44,974 bases of DNA. Source: Pseudomonadales bacterium (lineage in GTDB: Bacteria > Pseudomonadota > Gammaproteobacteria > Pseudomonadales > Pseudohongiellaceae). Both the position numbers and the translations under genes were made by a program. The notes beneath the pieces were generated by a model. The model did not search any database. It had not been told where the DNA came from and was given only the letters and a program-made list of their open reading frames with translations. This document shows positions 33,952-42,254 of the stretch, one piece after another. The DNA lies in NCBI GenBank assembly GCA_022825945.1, contig JAJDVS010000092.1:1-44974 (forward strand), read 5' to 3'. Within the stretch, counting starts at the first letter, position 1, and each line of letters opens with the position of its first letter.

Positions 33952-34815
33952 ATGGGACAGCACACTTTACAGATGTTGAGAATCGCTGTTGCCGGCGCGG
34001 CGGGCCGCATGGGAAAAAGCCTCATTGAAGCGGTCATGTCCGCCGAGCCGGATTTAGGCCTCGGCGCCGCCACGGTGAAAGCCGGAGACCCCTCTCTCGG
34101 GCTTGACGCGGGGCTGCTCGCCAGCGGACGCAAGGCAGGCGTCAGAACCGTGGACTCACTCGCCGGATGCGCCGGGGATTTCGACGTGCTGATCGATTTC
34201 ACCAGTCCCGCAGCGCTGGCCGGACATGCTGAATTTTGCCGCGCGCACCGCAAGGCCCTCGTGCTGGGAACCACCGGTCTTGGCCCGGAACATCACGAAT
34301 TGCTCGCAGCCTGCGCGGAAGCAGCCCCGGTGCTGCATGCCCCCAACATGAGTCTCGGCGTCAACCTGAGCCTGCAATTGCTCAGACAGGCCGGCGCCGC
34401 CCTCGGCGAAGGTTTTGATGTGGAGATCATCGAAGCCCACCACCGCCACAAAAAGGACGCGCCATCAGGCACCGCGCTCGCCATGGGCCGGGCAGTAGCC
34501 GAAACACGCGGCCAGAATCTTGCGGACTGCGCCATCTACGGCCGACGGGGAATCAGCGGAGAGCGCGACCGAAACACCATCGGCTTCGCCAGCGTTCGCG
34601 GCGGCGACATCGTTGGCGAACATACCGTAATCTTCGCCGGCCCGGGCGAGCGACTCGAAATCAGCCACAAGGCCGGCAACCGCGCCACCTTCGCCAACGG
34701 CGCCCTCCGCGCCGCCCGCTGGCTGGCCGGCAAGCCCCCCAAACTTTACACCATGCCTGATGTTCTCACCCCTGCCAATGCGGGGTTGGCGTCCTGTCCA
34801 TCCTGGCGATTGTGA
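33952..34815 (+). CDS. dapB: 4-hydroxy-tetrahydrodipicolinate reductase
   Basis: A 287-residue enzyme of lysine/diaminopimelate synthesis that reduces the dihydrodipicolinate precursor with NAD(P)H. Signatures: RIAVAGAAGRMGKSLIEAV, DVLIDFTSP, LGTTGL, APNMSLGVNLSLQLL, EIIEAHHRHKKDAPSGTALAM (catalytic His pair) and GEHTVIFAGPGERLEISHKA. ATGs at 33952 and 33973 are both plausible; the second (MLRIAVAG) gives a family-like start. The last about 20 residues (TPANAGLASCPSWRL) run past the usual C-terminus. carA/carB, the common neighbours, are not seen here. Confidence 0.95.
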   Translation: MGQHTLQMLRIAVAGAAGRMGKSLIEAVMSAEPDLGLGAATVKAGDPSLGLDAGLLASGRKAGVRTVDSLAGCAGDFDVLIDFTSPAALAGHAEFCRAHRKALVLGTTGLGPEHHELLAACAEAAPVLHAPNMSLGVNLSLQLLRQAGAALGEGFDVEIIEAHHRHKKDAPSGTALAMGRAVAETRGQNLADCAIYGRRGISGERDRNTIGFASVRGGDIVGEHTVIFAGPGERLEISHKAGNRATFANGALRAARWLAGKPPKLYTMPDVLTPANAGLASCPSWRL

Positions 34816-34923
34816 ATCCAGACCCAAAGAGCACAGCCTCCTCTTGAACATGACAACGAATTTGGCTTCGCTGTGCATATTCGGCTATGGTAGCCGGGAA
34901 TTTTTGTCATCCTGGTAAGGCCA

Positions 34924-36354
34924 ATGAGACTGTTACGATTTTCCCGCCGAATTTGCGGCATCGCCATCTGGCTTTGCCTGCCGGTCTTTGCCCAGCAGGC
35001 GCCGCCCGAGCCATTGGCGGACCCGATTCCCGAGCGTATCGAAGCAGGCGATATCGCCGTGGACTTGCAGGATTTCGTGCGCCTGCCGCAGCTGCCGGAT
35101 TCTTCTTCCGTGTTGCTCACCACCGATGCCCACGCCCGCATCCAGTACCTCAAACCGCTTCCCGATGATTCCCGCCGCCTGGCCATTCACGATCTGCGCG
35201 GAGCCCTGTACCTCGTCAGCGAGGAGGGCGGCGATGCCGGGCTGCTGCTGAATCTGCGCGAGCAGGATGTGGATTTCAACGATTCGGTCTTTCCCAATGA
35301 AACCGGGCTGCTCGGCGTCGCCTTTCACCCGGATTTCGCCCGCGCCGGCAGTCCCGGCCATGGCAAGTTCTACACCGCCTATAGCGCGACTTCCGCCAGC
35401 GGCGTCGCCGATTACTTCGAGGAGAACTCCGGCAGCCACGAAAGCGTCATCCGCGAATGGACCATGGATGACCCTTCGGCCAGCGTCTTCCGCGGTGAAT
35501 CCCGGGAGGTCTTCCGCATCGGCCAGTTCGCCCAGAACCACAATATCGGCAATCTGGAATTCAATCCCGCCGCCCGGCCCGGCGACAGCGATTACGGCAT
35601 GCTCTACGGCACTCTCGGCGATGGCGGCGGCGCCAATGATCCCAATGAAAACGGGCAGTCCGCCGGTGAAGTCCTGTCGTCGATCATTCGCATCGATCCT
35701 CTCGGCGGGGAACGATATGGCGTTCCCCTGGACAACCCCTTCGTGGGAATGGCGGGATTCGCCCCGGAAATCTGGGCCTGGGGTCTGCGCCACGCCCAGC
35801 ACTTTTCCTTCGATTCCGATGGAACCATGTACATCAACGACATCGGCCAGACCCAGATCGAGGAAGTCAATATCGGCGTACCCGGCGCCAATTACGGCTG
35901 GCGGCTGCGGGAGGGCACTTTCGCCACCGCATTCGGCATCGGCGGCGTGCGGCCCAATCCGGTGTATCCCAGGCCTGCGGACGAGCAGGAATTTGTGTAT
36001 CCCGTGGCCCAGTACGATCATGACGAAGGCGCCGCCATCAGCAGCGGCTATGTCTACCGCGGCGCCGCCATCCCGGAGCTGCGCGGCAAGTATGTTTTCG
36101 CCGATCTGGTGCGGGGCAGGGTGTTTTACATTGAAACCGAAGGCCTGACGCCGGACCGGCCGGCGCAGATCCGGGAACTGGTGATCCATATCCATGGCGA
36201 GCCGGGAAACATTGCCGAGGCTTTCGGCCACGCCAATACCTATGCCCGGGGCCTGCGCGCCGACCTGCGGCTCGGGATCGACTCCCGGGGAGAACTCTAC
36301 GCCCTCACCAAGGGCGACGGCTGGGTGCGGAAATTCGTTCCCCTGGATCGATAA
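34924..36354 (+). CDS. PQQ-dependent sugar dehydrogenase (GdhB/aldose type), exported
   Basis: A 476-residue exported protein of the soluble glucose/sorbosone dehydrogenase family, a beta-propeller that oxidises sugars with PQQ. A signal peptide (MRLLRFSRRICGIAIWLCL, cleavage after VFA) precedes the domain. Marks are FPNETGLLGVAFHPDF, HNIGNLEFNPAA, GDGGGANDPNENGQS, EIWAWGLRHAQHFSFDSDG, GQTQIEEVNIGVPGANYGW, and SGYVYRGAAIPELRGKYVFA. PQQ biosynthesis genes are not in the window, so the cofactor must be made elsewhere or taken up. The gene has its own upstream gap of about 100 bases. Confidence 0.9.
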   Translation: MRLLRFSRRICGIAIWLCLPVFAQQAPPEPLADPIPERIEAGDIAVDLQDFVRLPQLPDSSSVLLTTDAHARIQYLKPLPDDSRRLAIHDLRGALYLVSEEGGDAGLLLNLREQDVDFNDSVFPNETGLLGVAFHPDFARAGSPGHGKFYTAYSATSASGVADYFEENSGSHESVIREWTMDDPSASVFRGESREVFRIGQFAQNHNIGNLEFNPAARPGDSDYGMLYGTLGDGGGANDPNENGQSAGEVLSSIIRIDPLGGERYGVPLDNPFVGMAGFAPEIWAWGLRHAQHFSFDSDGTMYINDIGQTQIEEVNIGVPGANYGWRLREGTFATAFGIGGVRPNPVYPRPADEQEFVYPVAQYDHDEGAAISSGYVYRGAAIPELRGKYVFADLVRGRVFYIETEGLTPDRPAQIRELVIHIHGEPGNIAEAFGHANTYARGLRADLRLGIDSRGELYALTKGDGWVRKFVPLDR

Positions 36355-36385
36355 GTGATTTGACGCAGGGGGCAGGCAAACCGCC

Positions 36386-36739
36386 GTGGCAAAAGACCGG
36401 ACCCACACCATTGGCTGGGCCGACTTCGAAAAAGTCGAGATTCGCATCGGCACGGTAGTTTCAGCCGATGAATTTCCCGAAGCGCGCAAGCCAGCGTATA
36501 TCCTGCGGGTGGATTTTGGCCCGGAAGTCGGTGTCCTCAAGTCGAGCGCGCAGATTACCGACCTGTATTCCCGGGAAGAACTCGTTGGCCGGCAGGTCGT
36601 AGCGGTGACCAATTTTCCACCCAGGCAGATCGGGCCGATCATGTCGGAATGCCTGGTGACGGGTTTTTACCGCTCCGACGGCGCCGTGGTGCTGGCAAGG
36701 CCCGAACGCCCGGTCCCCAATGGTTCCCGACTTGCGTGA
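36386..36739 (+). CDS. csaA: CsaA-like tRNA-binding-domain protein
   Basis: A 117-residue stand-alone tRNA-binding (OB-fold) domain. It shows WADFEKVEIRIGTVVSADEF, KPAYILRVDFGPEVGVLKSS, AQIT, LVGRQVVAVTNFPPRQIGP and SECLVTGF, the CsaA pattern, and its length is normal (about 110). In other bacteria CsaA binds peptides and has been linked to export chaperoning. GTG at 36386 starts the family-like segment; AGGGGGCAGG lies upstream. It is 23 bases before acdS and 32 after the PQQ dehydrogenase. Confidence 0.88.
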   Translation: MAKDRTHTIGWADFEKVEIRIGTVVSADEFPEARKPAYILRVDFGPEVGVLKSSAQITDLYSREELVGRQVVAVTNFPPRQIGPIMSECLVTGFYRSDGAVVLARPERPVPNGSRLA

Positions 36740-36762
36740 ATTGAGACCGAAATCGCCACACC

Positions 36763-37782
36763 ATGTCCTTGCTTGAGAATTTTGAACGCTATCCACTGAC
36801 TTTCGGTCCCACCCCCATCGAAGCCTTGCCGCGGCTGTCCGAGGCCCTGGGCGGCAGGGTGGAAATCTGGGCCAAACGCGAGGATTGCAATTCCGGCCTT
36901 GCCCTTGGCGGCAACAAGCTGCGCAAGCTCGAATATCTGGTGCCCGATATCCTCGCCAGCGGCGCGGACACCCTGGTCACCATCGGCGGCGTGCAGTCCA
37001 ATCACACCCGTCTGGTGGCGGCCACCGCCGCCAAGCTCGGCCTGAAATGCCGTCTCGTCCAGGAAAGCTGGGTTCCCGTGGAGGACGCGGTGTATGATCG
37101 GGTGGGCAATATCCTGCTGTCCCGGCTCATGGGGGCGGATTCACGCATTGTGGGTGATGGCTTCGACATCGGCATCCGCAGTTCCTGGCGGGAAGCCATG
37201 AAGGAGGTTCGCAAAGCTGGCGGCGTGCCCTACGGCATTCCCGCGGGAGCGTCGGAGCATCGCCTTGGCGGGCTGGGCTATGTGGGATTCGCCGAGGAAG
37301 TGCGCGCCCAGGAGGCCGAACTCGGATTCCGCTTCGACAACATCGTCGTCTGCGTGGTCACCGGCTCAACCCAGGCCGGCATGATTGTCGGCTTCAAGCC
37401 CGACGGTCGCGCCGAACGGGTCATCGGCATCGATGCTTCGGGAACCTTCGGCAAGACCCGCAACCAGGTGGCCCGAATCGCCCGCAAGACGGCGAAACTG
37501 ATCGGGCTCAAGGAAAAAATCTCCGATCAAGACATCCGCATCAATCCCGATTACGCCTACCCGGCCTATGGCGTGCCCAGCGCCGAAACCGACGCGGCCA
37601 TGCGGCTTGCGGCCCGCACCGAGGGCATGATCACCGACCCGGTCTATGAGGGAAAATCCATGCAGGGCATGATCGATCTGGTCAAACAGGGCTTTTTCCT
37701 GCTCGGCGCCAGAATCCTCTATGTCCATCTCGGCGGCGTTCCCGCCATCAATGGCTACAGTTACCGCTACCGGCAAGCCTGA
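36763..37782 (+). CDS. acdS: 1-aminocyclopropane-1-carboxylate deaminase
   Basis: A 339-residue PLP enzyme. From memory of the family the sequence is close to Pseudomonas ACC deaminase over its whole length: [34 protein letters not shown] (PLP lysine K52), [57 protein letters not shown] and [16 protein letters not shown], with Tyr/Glu near the end that mark AcdS rather than D-cysteine desulfhydrase. It splits ACC into 2-oxobutanoate and ammonia. In plant-associated bacteria this lowers plant ethylene; in an aquatic host it may serve nitrogen acquisition. No Lrp-type regulator (AcdR) is adjacent. Part of an apparent run with csaA. Confidence 0.9.
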   Translation: MSLLENFERYPLTFGPTPIEALPRLSEALGGRVEIWAKREDCNSGLALGGNKLRKLEYLVPDILASGADTLVTIGGVQSNHTRLVAATAAKLGLKCRLVQESWVPVEDAVYDRVGNILLSRLMGADSRIVGDGFDIGIRSSWREAMKEVRKAGGVPYGIPAGASEHRLGGLGYVGFAEEVRAQEAELGFRFDNIVVCVVTGSTQAGMIVGFKPDGRAERVIGIDASGTFGKTRNQVARIARKTAKLIGLKEKISDQDIRINPDYAYPAYGVPSAETDAAMRLAARTEGMITDPVYEGKSMQGMIDLVKQGFFLLGARILYVHLGGVPAINGYSYRYRQA

Positions 37783-37854
37783 CGGAATCCCCGGGCAGAA
37801 TGCTGTGTTAGGATGGGCCGCAAGCCACCCGAACCCGTGGAGACAAGGCGAGCC

Positions 37855-38760
37855 ATGCAACGCAGGAAATTCCTGAAGTACGGTGGCGCCGTATCCGCTT
37901 CCGCTTTTTCCGTATGGGCGGGCGGCAGGCTCCTCGCGGCGGAAAACTGGGGCGGAGGTGAAATCAGCCATCTCATTCCCCTGACGAGTCACGACACGAT
38001 TCTGCTCAAGGCTTCCTTTGCCGGCTCCCGGCGCAATCCGGTGCTTCGCATCGGTTCCCGGGAAATCCCCGGCCGGCCCGGCGATACCCTCGGGCGATTC
38101 TGGTCATTTACCGCCAGCGGCCTGGAAAGCGCCCGGGAGTACGAGCTGCAACTGCGCGAGGACGGCACGGCGCTGGCCGAGCCCTGGCCATTGCGCACGG
38201 CGCCGGCGCCGGATGTGGACGCCGGGCGTTTCCGCATGCTGGTCTACACCTGCGCCGGCGGACCCGATGACGCCGTCACCGAAAACGGCGTCTGGCGCTA
38301 TCTGCCGGTGAGCACGCGCCGCCGCATGCTGCGGCGCGGCCTGCAATTCAATCCCGACCTTGCCGTGGGCATCGGCGACCAGGTGTACTGGGACCAGACC
38401 ATCGCCCGGCGCTGGAACAGCGAGGCGGCCCGAAGATCGCGGGAATTCATCTGGGGCAAATACGGCAGCTTCGATGAAGACCTGCCGGTGTTCGGTTCAG
38501 CCAATGAGACCGTCCTCGCCGGCCCCATCAGCACCGGTACCGGCTGGCCGAGCGGAGCGCGCGGCATCGAACCCGGGGTGCCGGTGGATCTCGAAGTCGA
38601 AGAGCGCGTCAAGCCCCTGGAGCAGAACGGTTTCACGATTGTTGACGTGGACCCGGACCATATCGAGGTCAGGCAATTCACCTGGCTGCCGGAAATGGGG
38701 CTCGACGCCATCGATAACCTGCGGCCTTTCTCCACTTTCCGACTGAGCCGAAACACATGA
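37855..38760 (+). CDS. PhoD-like metallophosphatase-family protein, shortened, Tat-exported
   Basis: A 301-residue protein with a Tat signal (MQRRKFLKYGGAVSASAFSV). The first part resembles the N-terminal Fn-type domain and the start of a PhoD-like metallophosphatase (RFRMLVYTCAGGPDD and NPDLAVGIGDQVYWDQT, with the metal-site Asp). After FGSANETVLAG the central metal-binding stretch (in relatives, N/D/H motifs and about 120 residues) seems to be missing; the frame continues with NGFTIVDVDPDHIEVRQF, the family C-terminus. So it appears internally deleted yet still in frame. Stop overlaps the GST start (ATGA). Activity is doubtful. Confidence 0.7.
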   Translation: MQRRKFLKYGGAVSASAFSVWAGGRLLAAENWGGGEISHLIPLTSHDTILLKASFAGSRRNPVLRIGSREIPGRPGDTLGRFWSFTASGLESAREYELQLREDGTALAEPWPLRTAPAPDVDAGRFRMLVYTCAGGPDDAVTENGVWRYLPVSTRRRMLRRGLQFNPDLAVGIGDQVYWDQTIARRWNSEAARRSREFIWGKYGSFDEDLPVFGSANETVLAGPISTGTGWPSGARGIEPGVPVDLEVEERVKPLEQNGFTIVDVDPDHIEVRQFTWLPEMGLDAIDNLRPFSTFRLSRNT

Positions 38761-39377
38761 TCGATTTCTACACCAATGCCATGTCCCGGGGCCGCATCGC
38801 CCACTGGATGCTCGAAGAACTCGGCGAGCCCTATACAACCCATTGGGTCGAATACGGCGAAGCCATGAAATCCGCCGAGTTTCTGGGCGTCAATCCCATG
38901 GGCAAGGTGCCGGCGCTGGTCCATGACGGCGCGACCATCACCGAATGCGCGGCCATCGTTACCTATCTGGCTGCCGTGTTCCCGGAAAAGGGGCTGATTC
39001 CCTCGCAACCCGAAGCGCTGGCTGACTTCTACCGCTGGATGTTTTTTGCCGCCGGTCCGGTGGAACAGGCGACCACAAGCAAATCCATGGACTGGGAAGT
39101 CACCGGGAAAAACAGGCCCATGCTCGGTTTTGGCTGTCTTGACGACACGCTGAATGCGGTCGAGGCCGCATTGGCGGATGGTCCCTGGATCTGCGGCGAT
39201 CAATTCACCGCGGTGGATGTGTATCTCGGCTCCCAGGTGCTTTGGGGAATGCAGTTCGGAACCATGGAAAAACGCCCGCTCTTTGAACAGTACGCGGGAC
39301 GCTGCCGTGCCCGGGCCGCCTGGCAAAGCGCGGATGCGATCAACAATCGGCAGATGCCCGAAAATCCGCCGGGCTGA
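38757..39377 (+). CDS. Glutathione S-transferase family protein
   Basis: A 206-residue GST-fold protein: an N-terminal thioredoxin-like domain (FYTNAMSRGRIAHWMLEELG, NPMGKVPALVHDG, ITECAAIVTYLA) and a C-terminal helical domain (PWICGDQFTAVDVYLGS). It starts by overlapping the preceding gene (ATGA) and is probably co-translated. Ser near residue 10 may be catalytic. Substrate unknown. Confidence 0.9.
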   Translation: MIDFYTNAMSRGRIAHWMLEELGEPYTTHWVEYGEAMKSAEFLGVNPMGKVPALVHDGATITECAAIVTYLAAVFPEKGLIPSQPEALADFYRWMFFAAGPVEQATTSKSMDWEVTGKNRPMLGFGCLDDTLNAVEAALADGPWICGDQFTAVDVYLGSQVLWGMQFGTMEKRPLFEQYAGRCRARAAWQSADAINNRQMPENPPG

Positions 39378-39402
39378 TGGTTCCGATGGCGGCAGGCTCC
39401 TG

Positions 39403-39831
39403 ATGTCCGGCGGCGAGACCGAACTCGGCGAATTGCTCGCGGGCCTTGCGCCGGAACTGCTGCCCGAAGAATATGTATTCTGCACCTTGCCGGAGCGAAA
39501 GCTCGCGCCGGAGTTCTCGGCGCTGGCGACTTTTCAGGAGGAGGAGGGTTTAAGCGTGGTGCTCGAGCGTTCCGGAGCCCAGCGACTCGGCTTTGGTCGC
39601 GGCGCGGTCATGCGCTGCATCAGCCTCGGTGTGCATTCCTCGCTCGAGGCGGTGGGCTTGACCGCGGCGGTGGCGGGCCGGCTCGCCGGGCTTGGCATCA
39701 GCGCCAATGTGATTGCCGCCTACTTTCACGACCATGTGCTGGTTCCCGCGGAGCGGGCGGAGGAGGCGCTGGAAGCCCTGCTTGCCATGCGCCCGGAATC
39801 CGGAGGGCTGAACCGGAGAAAGCAAACATGA
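39403..39831 (+). CDS. ACT-domain protein (DUF2241/ACT_7-like)
   Basis: A 142-residue protein with a tandem ACT-like fold as in the aspartate-kinase-related small ACT proteins. It contains LLPEEYVFCTLPER, FSALATFQEEEGLSVVLER, RCISLGVHSSLEAVGLTAAV, and GLGISANVIAAYFHDHVLVP. These often bind amino acids as sensors. ATG 39403 is directly preceded by GGCAGGCTCCTG, a REP-like segment. Its end overlaps the penicillin acylase start (ATGA). Confidence 0.8.
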   Translation: MSGGETELGELLAGLAPELLPEEYVFCTLPERKLAPEFSALATFQEEEGLSVVLERSGAQRLGFGRGAVMRCISLGVHSSLEAVGLTAAVAGRLAGLGISANVIAAYFHDHVLVPAERAEEALEALLAMRPESGGLNRRKQT

Positions 39832-42242
39832 AGATTCGGTTGTTTTGCCTTGCGCCGCTGCTGCTCGGCGCCGCGCTGTCCCATGCCCAGGAGACCCTGA
39901 CCGTGGAAGGTCTCGACCAGCCCGTGGAAATTCTCAAGGATCAATGGGGCATATCCCATATCTACGCCGAAACCGAACACGACCTGTTTTTCGCCCAGGG
40001 CTATAACGCGGCCCGGGACCGGCTGTTCCAGTTCGAGATCTGGCGCGCCCAGGCTACCGGCACCACTGCGGAAATCCTGGGCCCCCGGGCAATCCCCCGG
40101 GACCACGGTACGCGGTTGTTCAAGTTCCGCGGCCAGATGGACTCCGAGATGGACCACTATCATCCCCGGGGCGTTGACATCATCACTTCCTTCGTCCACG
40201 GCGTGAACGCCTATATCGACGAGGCCCTGCAGGATCCGGACGAGCTGCCGCTCCCCTTCCATCTGCTGGGCATACAACCAAAGCACTGGACTCCGGAAGT
40301 GGTGATTTCACGCCACCAGGGCCTGCTCGGCAATATCGGCCAGGAGCTGCGAATCGGCCGGGCGGTTTGCCTCATCGGCGAGGAGGCGGTCAAGGAACTG
40401 CAATACTTTCATCCCCACGAGCCGGACCTGTCCCTCGACCCCATGATCGACTGCGATTCCCTGCTCGAAAATGACATCCTCGGCCTGTACAACGCCTACC
40501 GCGACACCATCCGTTTCGAGCCCGATGACATCGTGCTCGCCGAGCACCGGGCCGGGGACGACGCCTTCCGGCAACTCGCCGCGGTACTGCGGGAGGAAGA
40601 GCGCGAGTTGAACAAGCGCTCCATCGACGATATCGGCAGCAACAACTGGGTGGTCGGCGGCGAGTTGACCCAGGACGGCTGGCCGATGATGATCAACGAT
40701 CCCCATCGCGCCCAGTCGGCGCCATCGCTGCGCTACTGGGCGCATCTGGTGGGCCCGGGCTGGAATGTCATCGGCGGCGGCGAGCCCGAGATTCCCGGCA
40801 TATCCATCGGCCATAATGAATATGGCGCCTGGGGGTTGACGGTTTTCAACACCGACGGCGAAGACCTGCTGGTTTACCAGACCCATCCCGACAATCCGGA
40901 CCAGTACCGCTTCCAGGACCGCTGGGAAACCATGACCGTGATTCGGGAAAGCATCCCGGTCAAGGGCGGCGACCCGGTCAGCGTCGAGTTGAAGTACACC
41001 CGCCACGGCCCGGTCACCTTCGAGGACCGCGAACGCAATCTCGCCTACGCCGTGCGCCCGGCGTGGATGGAGTTCGGCGGCGCGCCCTATCTCGCCTCCC
41101 TGCGCATGAACCAGTCCCGCAACTGGGAAGAATTCCGCGAAGCGTCCCATTACAGCAATATTCCCGGCGAGAACATGATCTGGGCCGACCGCGACGGCAA
41201 TATCGGCTGGCAGGCGGTGGGCATCGCCCCCATCCGCCGCGGCTTCAGCGGCCTGGTGCCGGTGCCCGGCGATGGCCGCTTCGAGTGGGACGGCTACCTG
41301 CCCATCACCGCCAAGCCACACGAGTACAACCCGGCCCGGGGCTATATCGAAACTTCCAACAGCAACTACACGCCGCCGGACTACCCCCATCTCGACGCCA
41401 TCGCCTACACCTGGACCGACCCCTACCGCTGGGCAAGAGGCTCGGAAGTGCTGGCCTCGGGCCGCAAGTTCAACATGATGGACATGATCGAATTGCAGCA
41501 TGATTATCTGTCGATTCCCGCCCGCACCCTGGTGCCCATGCTGCGGACCTTGCGCGCCGCTGACGAGCGGGTGGAACAGGTTCGCCGACGCCTGCTCGAC
41601 TGGGATTTCACACTCGATGCGGATTCCGTGGAGGCGGGAATCTATGTGGCTTTCGAGCGGCAACTGCTCAATGACATCGAACAGCTCAAGGTACCGCAGC
41701 CGGCCCGGCCACTGCTCGGCATCGGCATGAAAACCATGATCGACATGCTGCTCGCCCCGGATGGCGATTTTGGCGGGGACCCCATCGCCGGGCGCGACGC
41801 CTTTCTGCTCGATGCCCTGGCGGCGGCGGTGGAAACTCTCGGCAACCGGCTGGGCAATGACATGGAAGACTGGGTCTACGGTCAGGAAGACTACAAGCAC
41901 GCCCTTATCCGCCACCCCCTGGCTCCCGCGGTGAATGAGGAGATGCGCCAGCGGCTCAATGTGGGTCCGCTGCCCAGGGGCGGCAATGGCTACACCCTGG
42001 GCAATACCGGCGGCGGCGACAACCAGACCAGCGGCGCCTCATTCCGCATCTTCGTGGACACCCGGGACTGGGACAACACCCTGGGCATGAACACCCCGGG
42101 ACAGGTTGGCGACCCGGACAGTCCGCTGTACGATAACCTCTTTGAGTTGTGGGCGAACGACCGGGTATTCCCGGCATTTTTCTCCCGCGACAAGATTGAA
42201 TCGGTGCTGTACGAGACACTCGTCCTGCAACCCCCCAACTGA
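39828..42242 (+). CDS. Penicillin acylase family protein (Ntn hydrolase), exported
   Basis: An 804-residue Ntn-hydrolase precursor. After a signal peptide (ending GAALSHAQ) comes the alpha subunit (DQWGISHIYAETEHDLFFAQGY, AARDRLFQFEIWRAQATG), a linker, and the self-processing beta-chain start with nucleophile Ser271 in IGSNNWVVGG. Then come GWPMMINDPHRAQSAPS, GIPGISIGHNEYGAWGLT-type and TRHGPVTF motifs, and the C-terminal GGGDNQTSGASFRIFVDTRDWDNTLG. Substrates in the family include penicillins, acyl-homoserine lactones and N-acyl amino acids; none can be chosen. Starts four bases inside the previous gene; the next gene is 12 bases downstream. Confidence 0.93.
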   Translation: MKIRLFCLAPLLLGAALSHAQETLTVEGLDQPVEILKDQWGISHIYAETEHDLFFAQGYNAARDRLFQFEIWRAQATGTTAEILGPRAIPRDHGTRLFKFRGQMDSEMDHYHPRGVDIITSFVHGVNAYIDEALQDPDELPLPFHLLGIQPKHWTPEVVISRHQGLLGNIGQELRIGRAVCLIGEEAVKELQYFHPHEPDLSLDPMIDCDSLLENDILGLYNAYRDTIRFEPDDIVLAEHRAGDDAFRQLAAVLREEERELNKRSIDDIGSNNWVVGGELTQDGWPMMINDPHRAQSAPSLRYWAHLVGPGWNVIGGGEPEIPGISIGHNEYGAWGLTVFNTDGEDLLVYQTHPDNPDQYRFQDRWETMTVIRESIPVKGGDPVSVELKYTRHGPVTFEDRERNLAYAVRPAWMEFGGAPYLASLRMNQSRNWEEFREASHYSNIPGENMIWADRDGNIGWQAVGIAPIRRGFSGLVPVPGDGRFEWDGYLPITAKPHEYNPARGYIETSNSNYTPPDYPHLDAIAYTWTDPYRWARGSEVLASGRKFNMMDMIELQHDYLSIPARTLVPMLRTLRAADERVEQVRRRLLDWDFTLDADSVEAGIYVAFERQLLNDIEQLKVPQPARPLLGIGMKTMIDMLLAPDGDFGGDPIAGRDAFLLDALAAAVETLGNRLGNDMEDWVYGQEDYKHALIRHPLAPAVNEEMRQRLNVGPLPRGGNGYTLGNTGGGDNQTSGASFRIFVDTRDWDNTLGMNTPGQVGDPDSPLYDNLFELWANDRVFPAFFSRDKIESVLYETLVLQPPN

Positions 42243-42254
42243 TGAGGCCAGGCT

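Noticed and set aside
37918-37935. REP-like copy inside the PhoD-like gene (GGCGGCAGGCTCCTCG)
   Set aside because: The match is short and lies in a Gly/Arg-coding stretch after the Tat signal; chance is likely.
40308-41915. A 535-codon reverse-strand open frame inside the penicillin acylase
   Set aside because: Shadow frame; the plus strand encodes a full acylase with its catalytic Ser.
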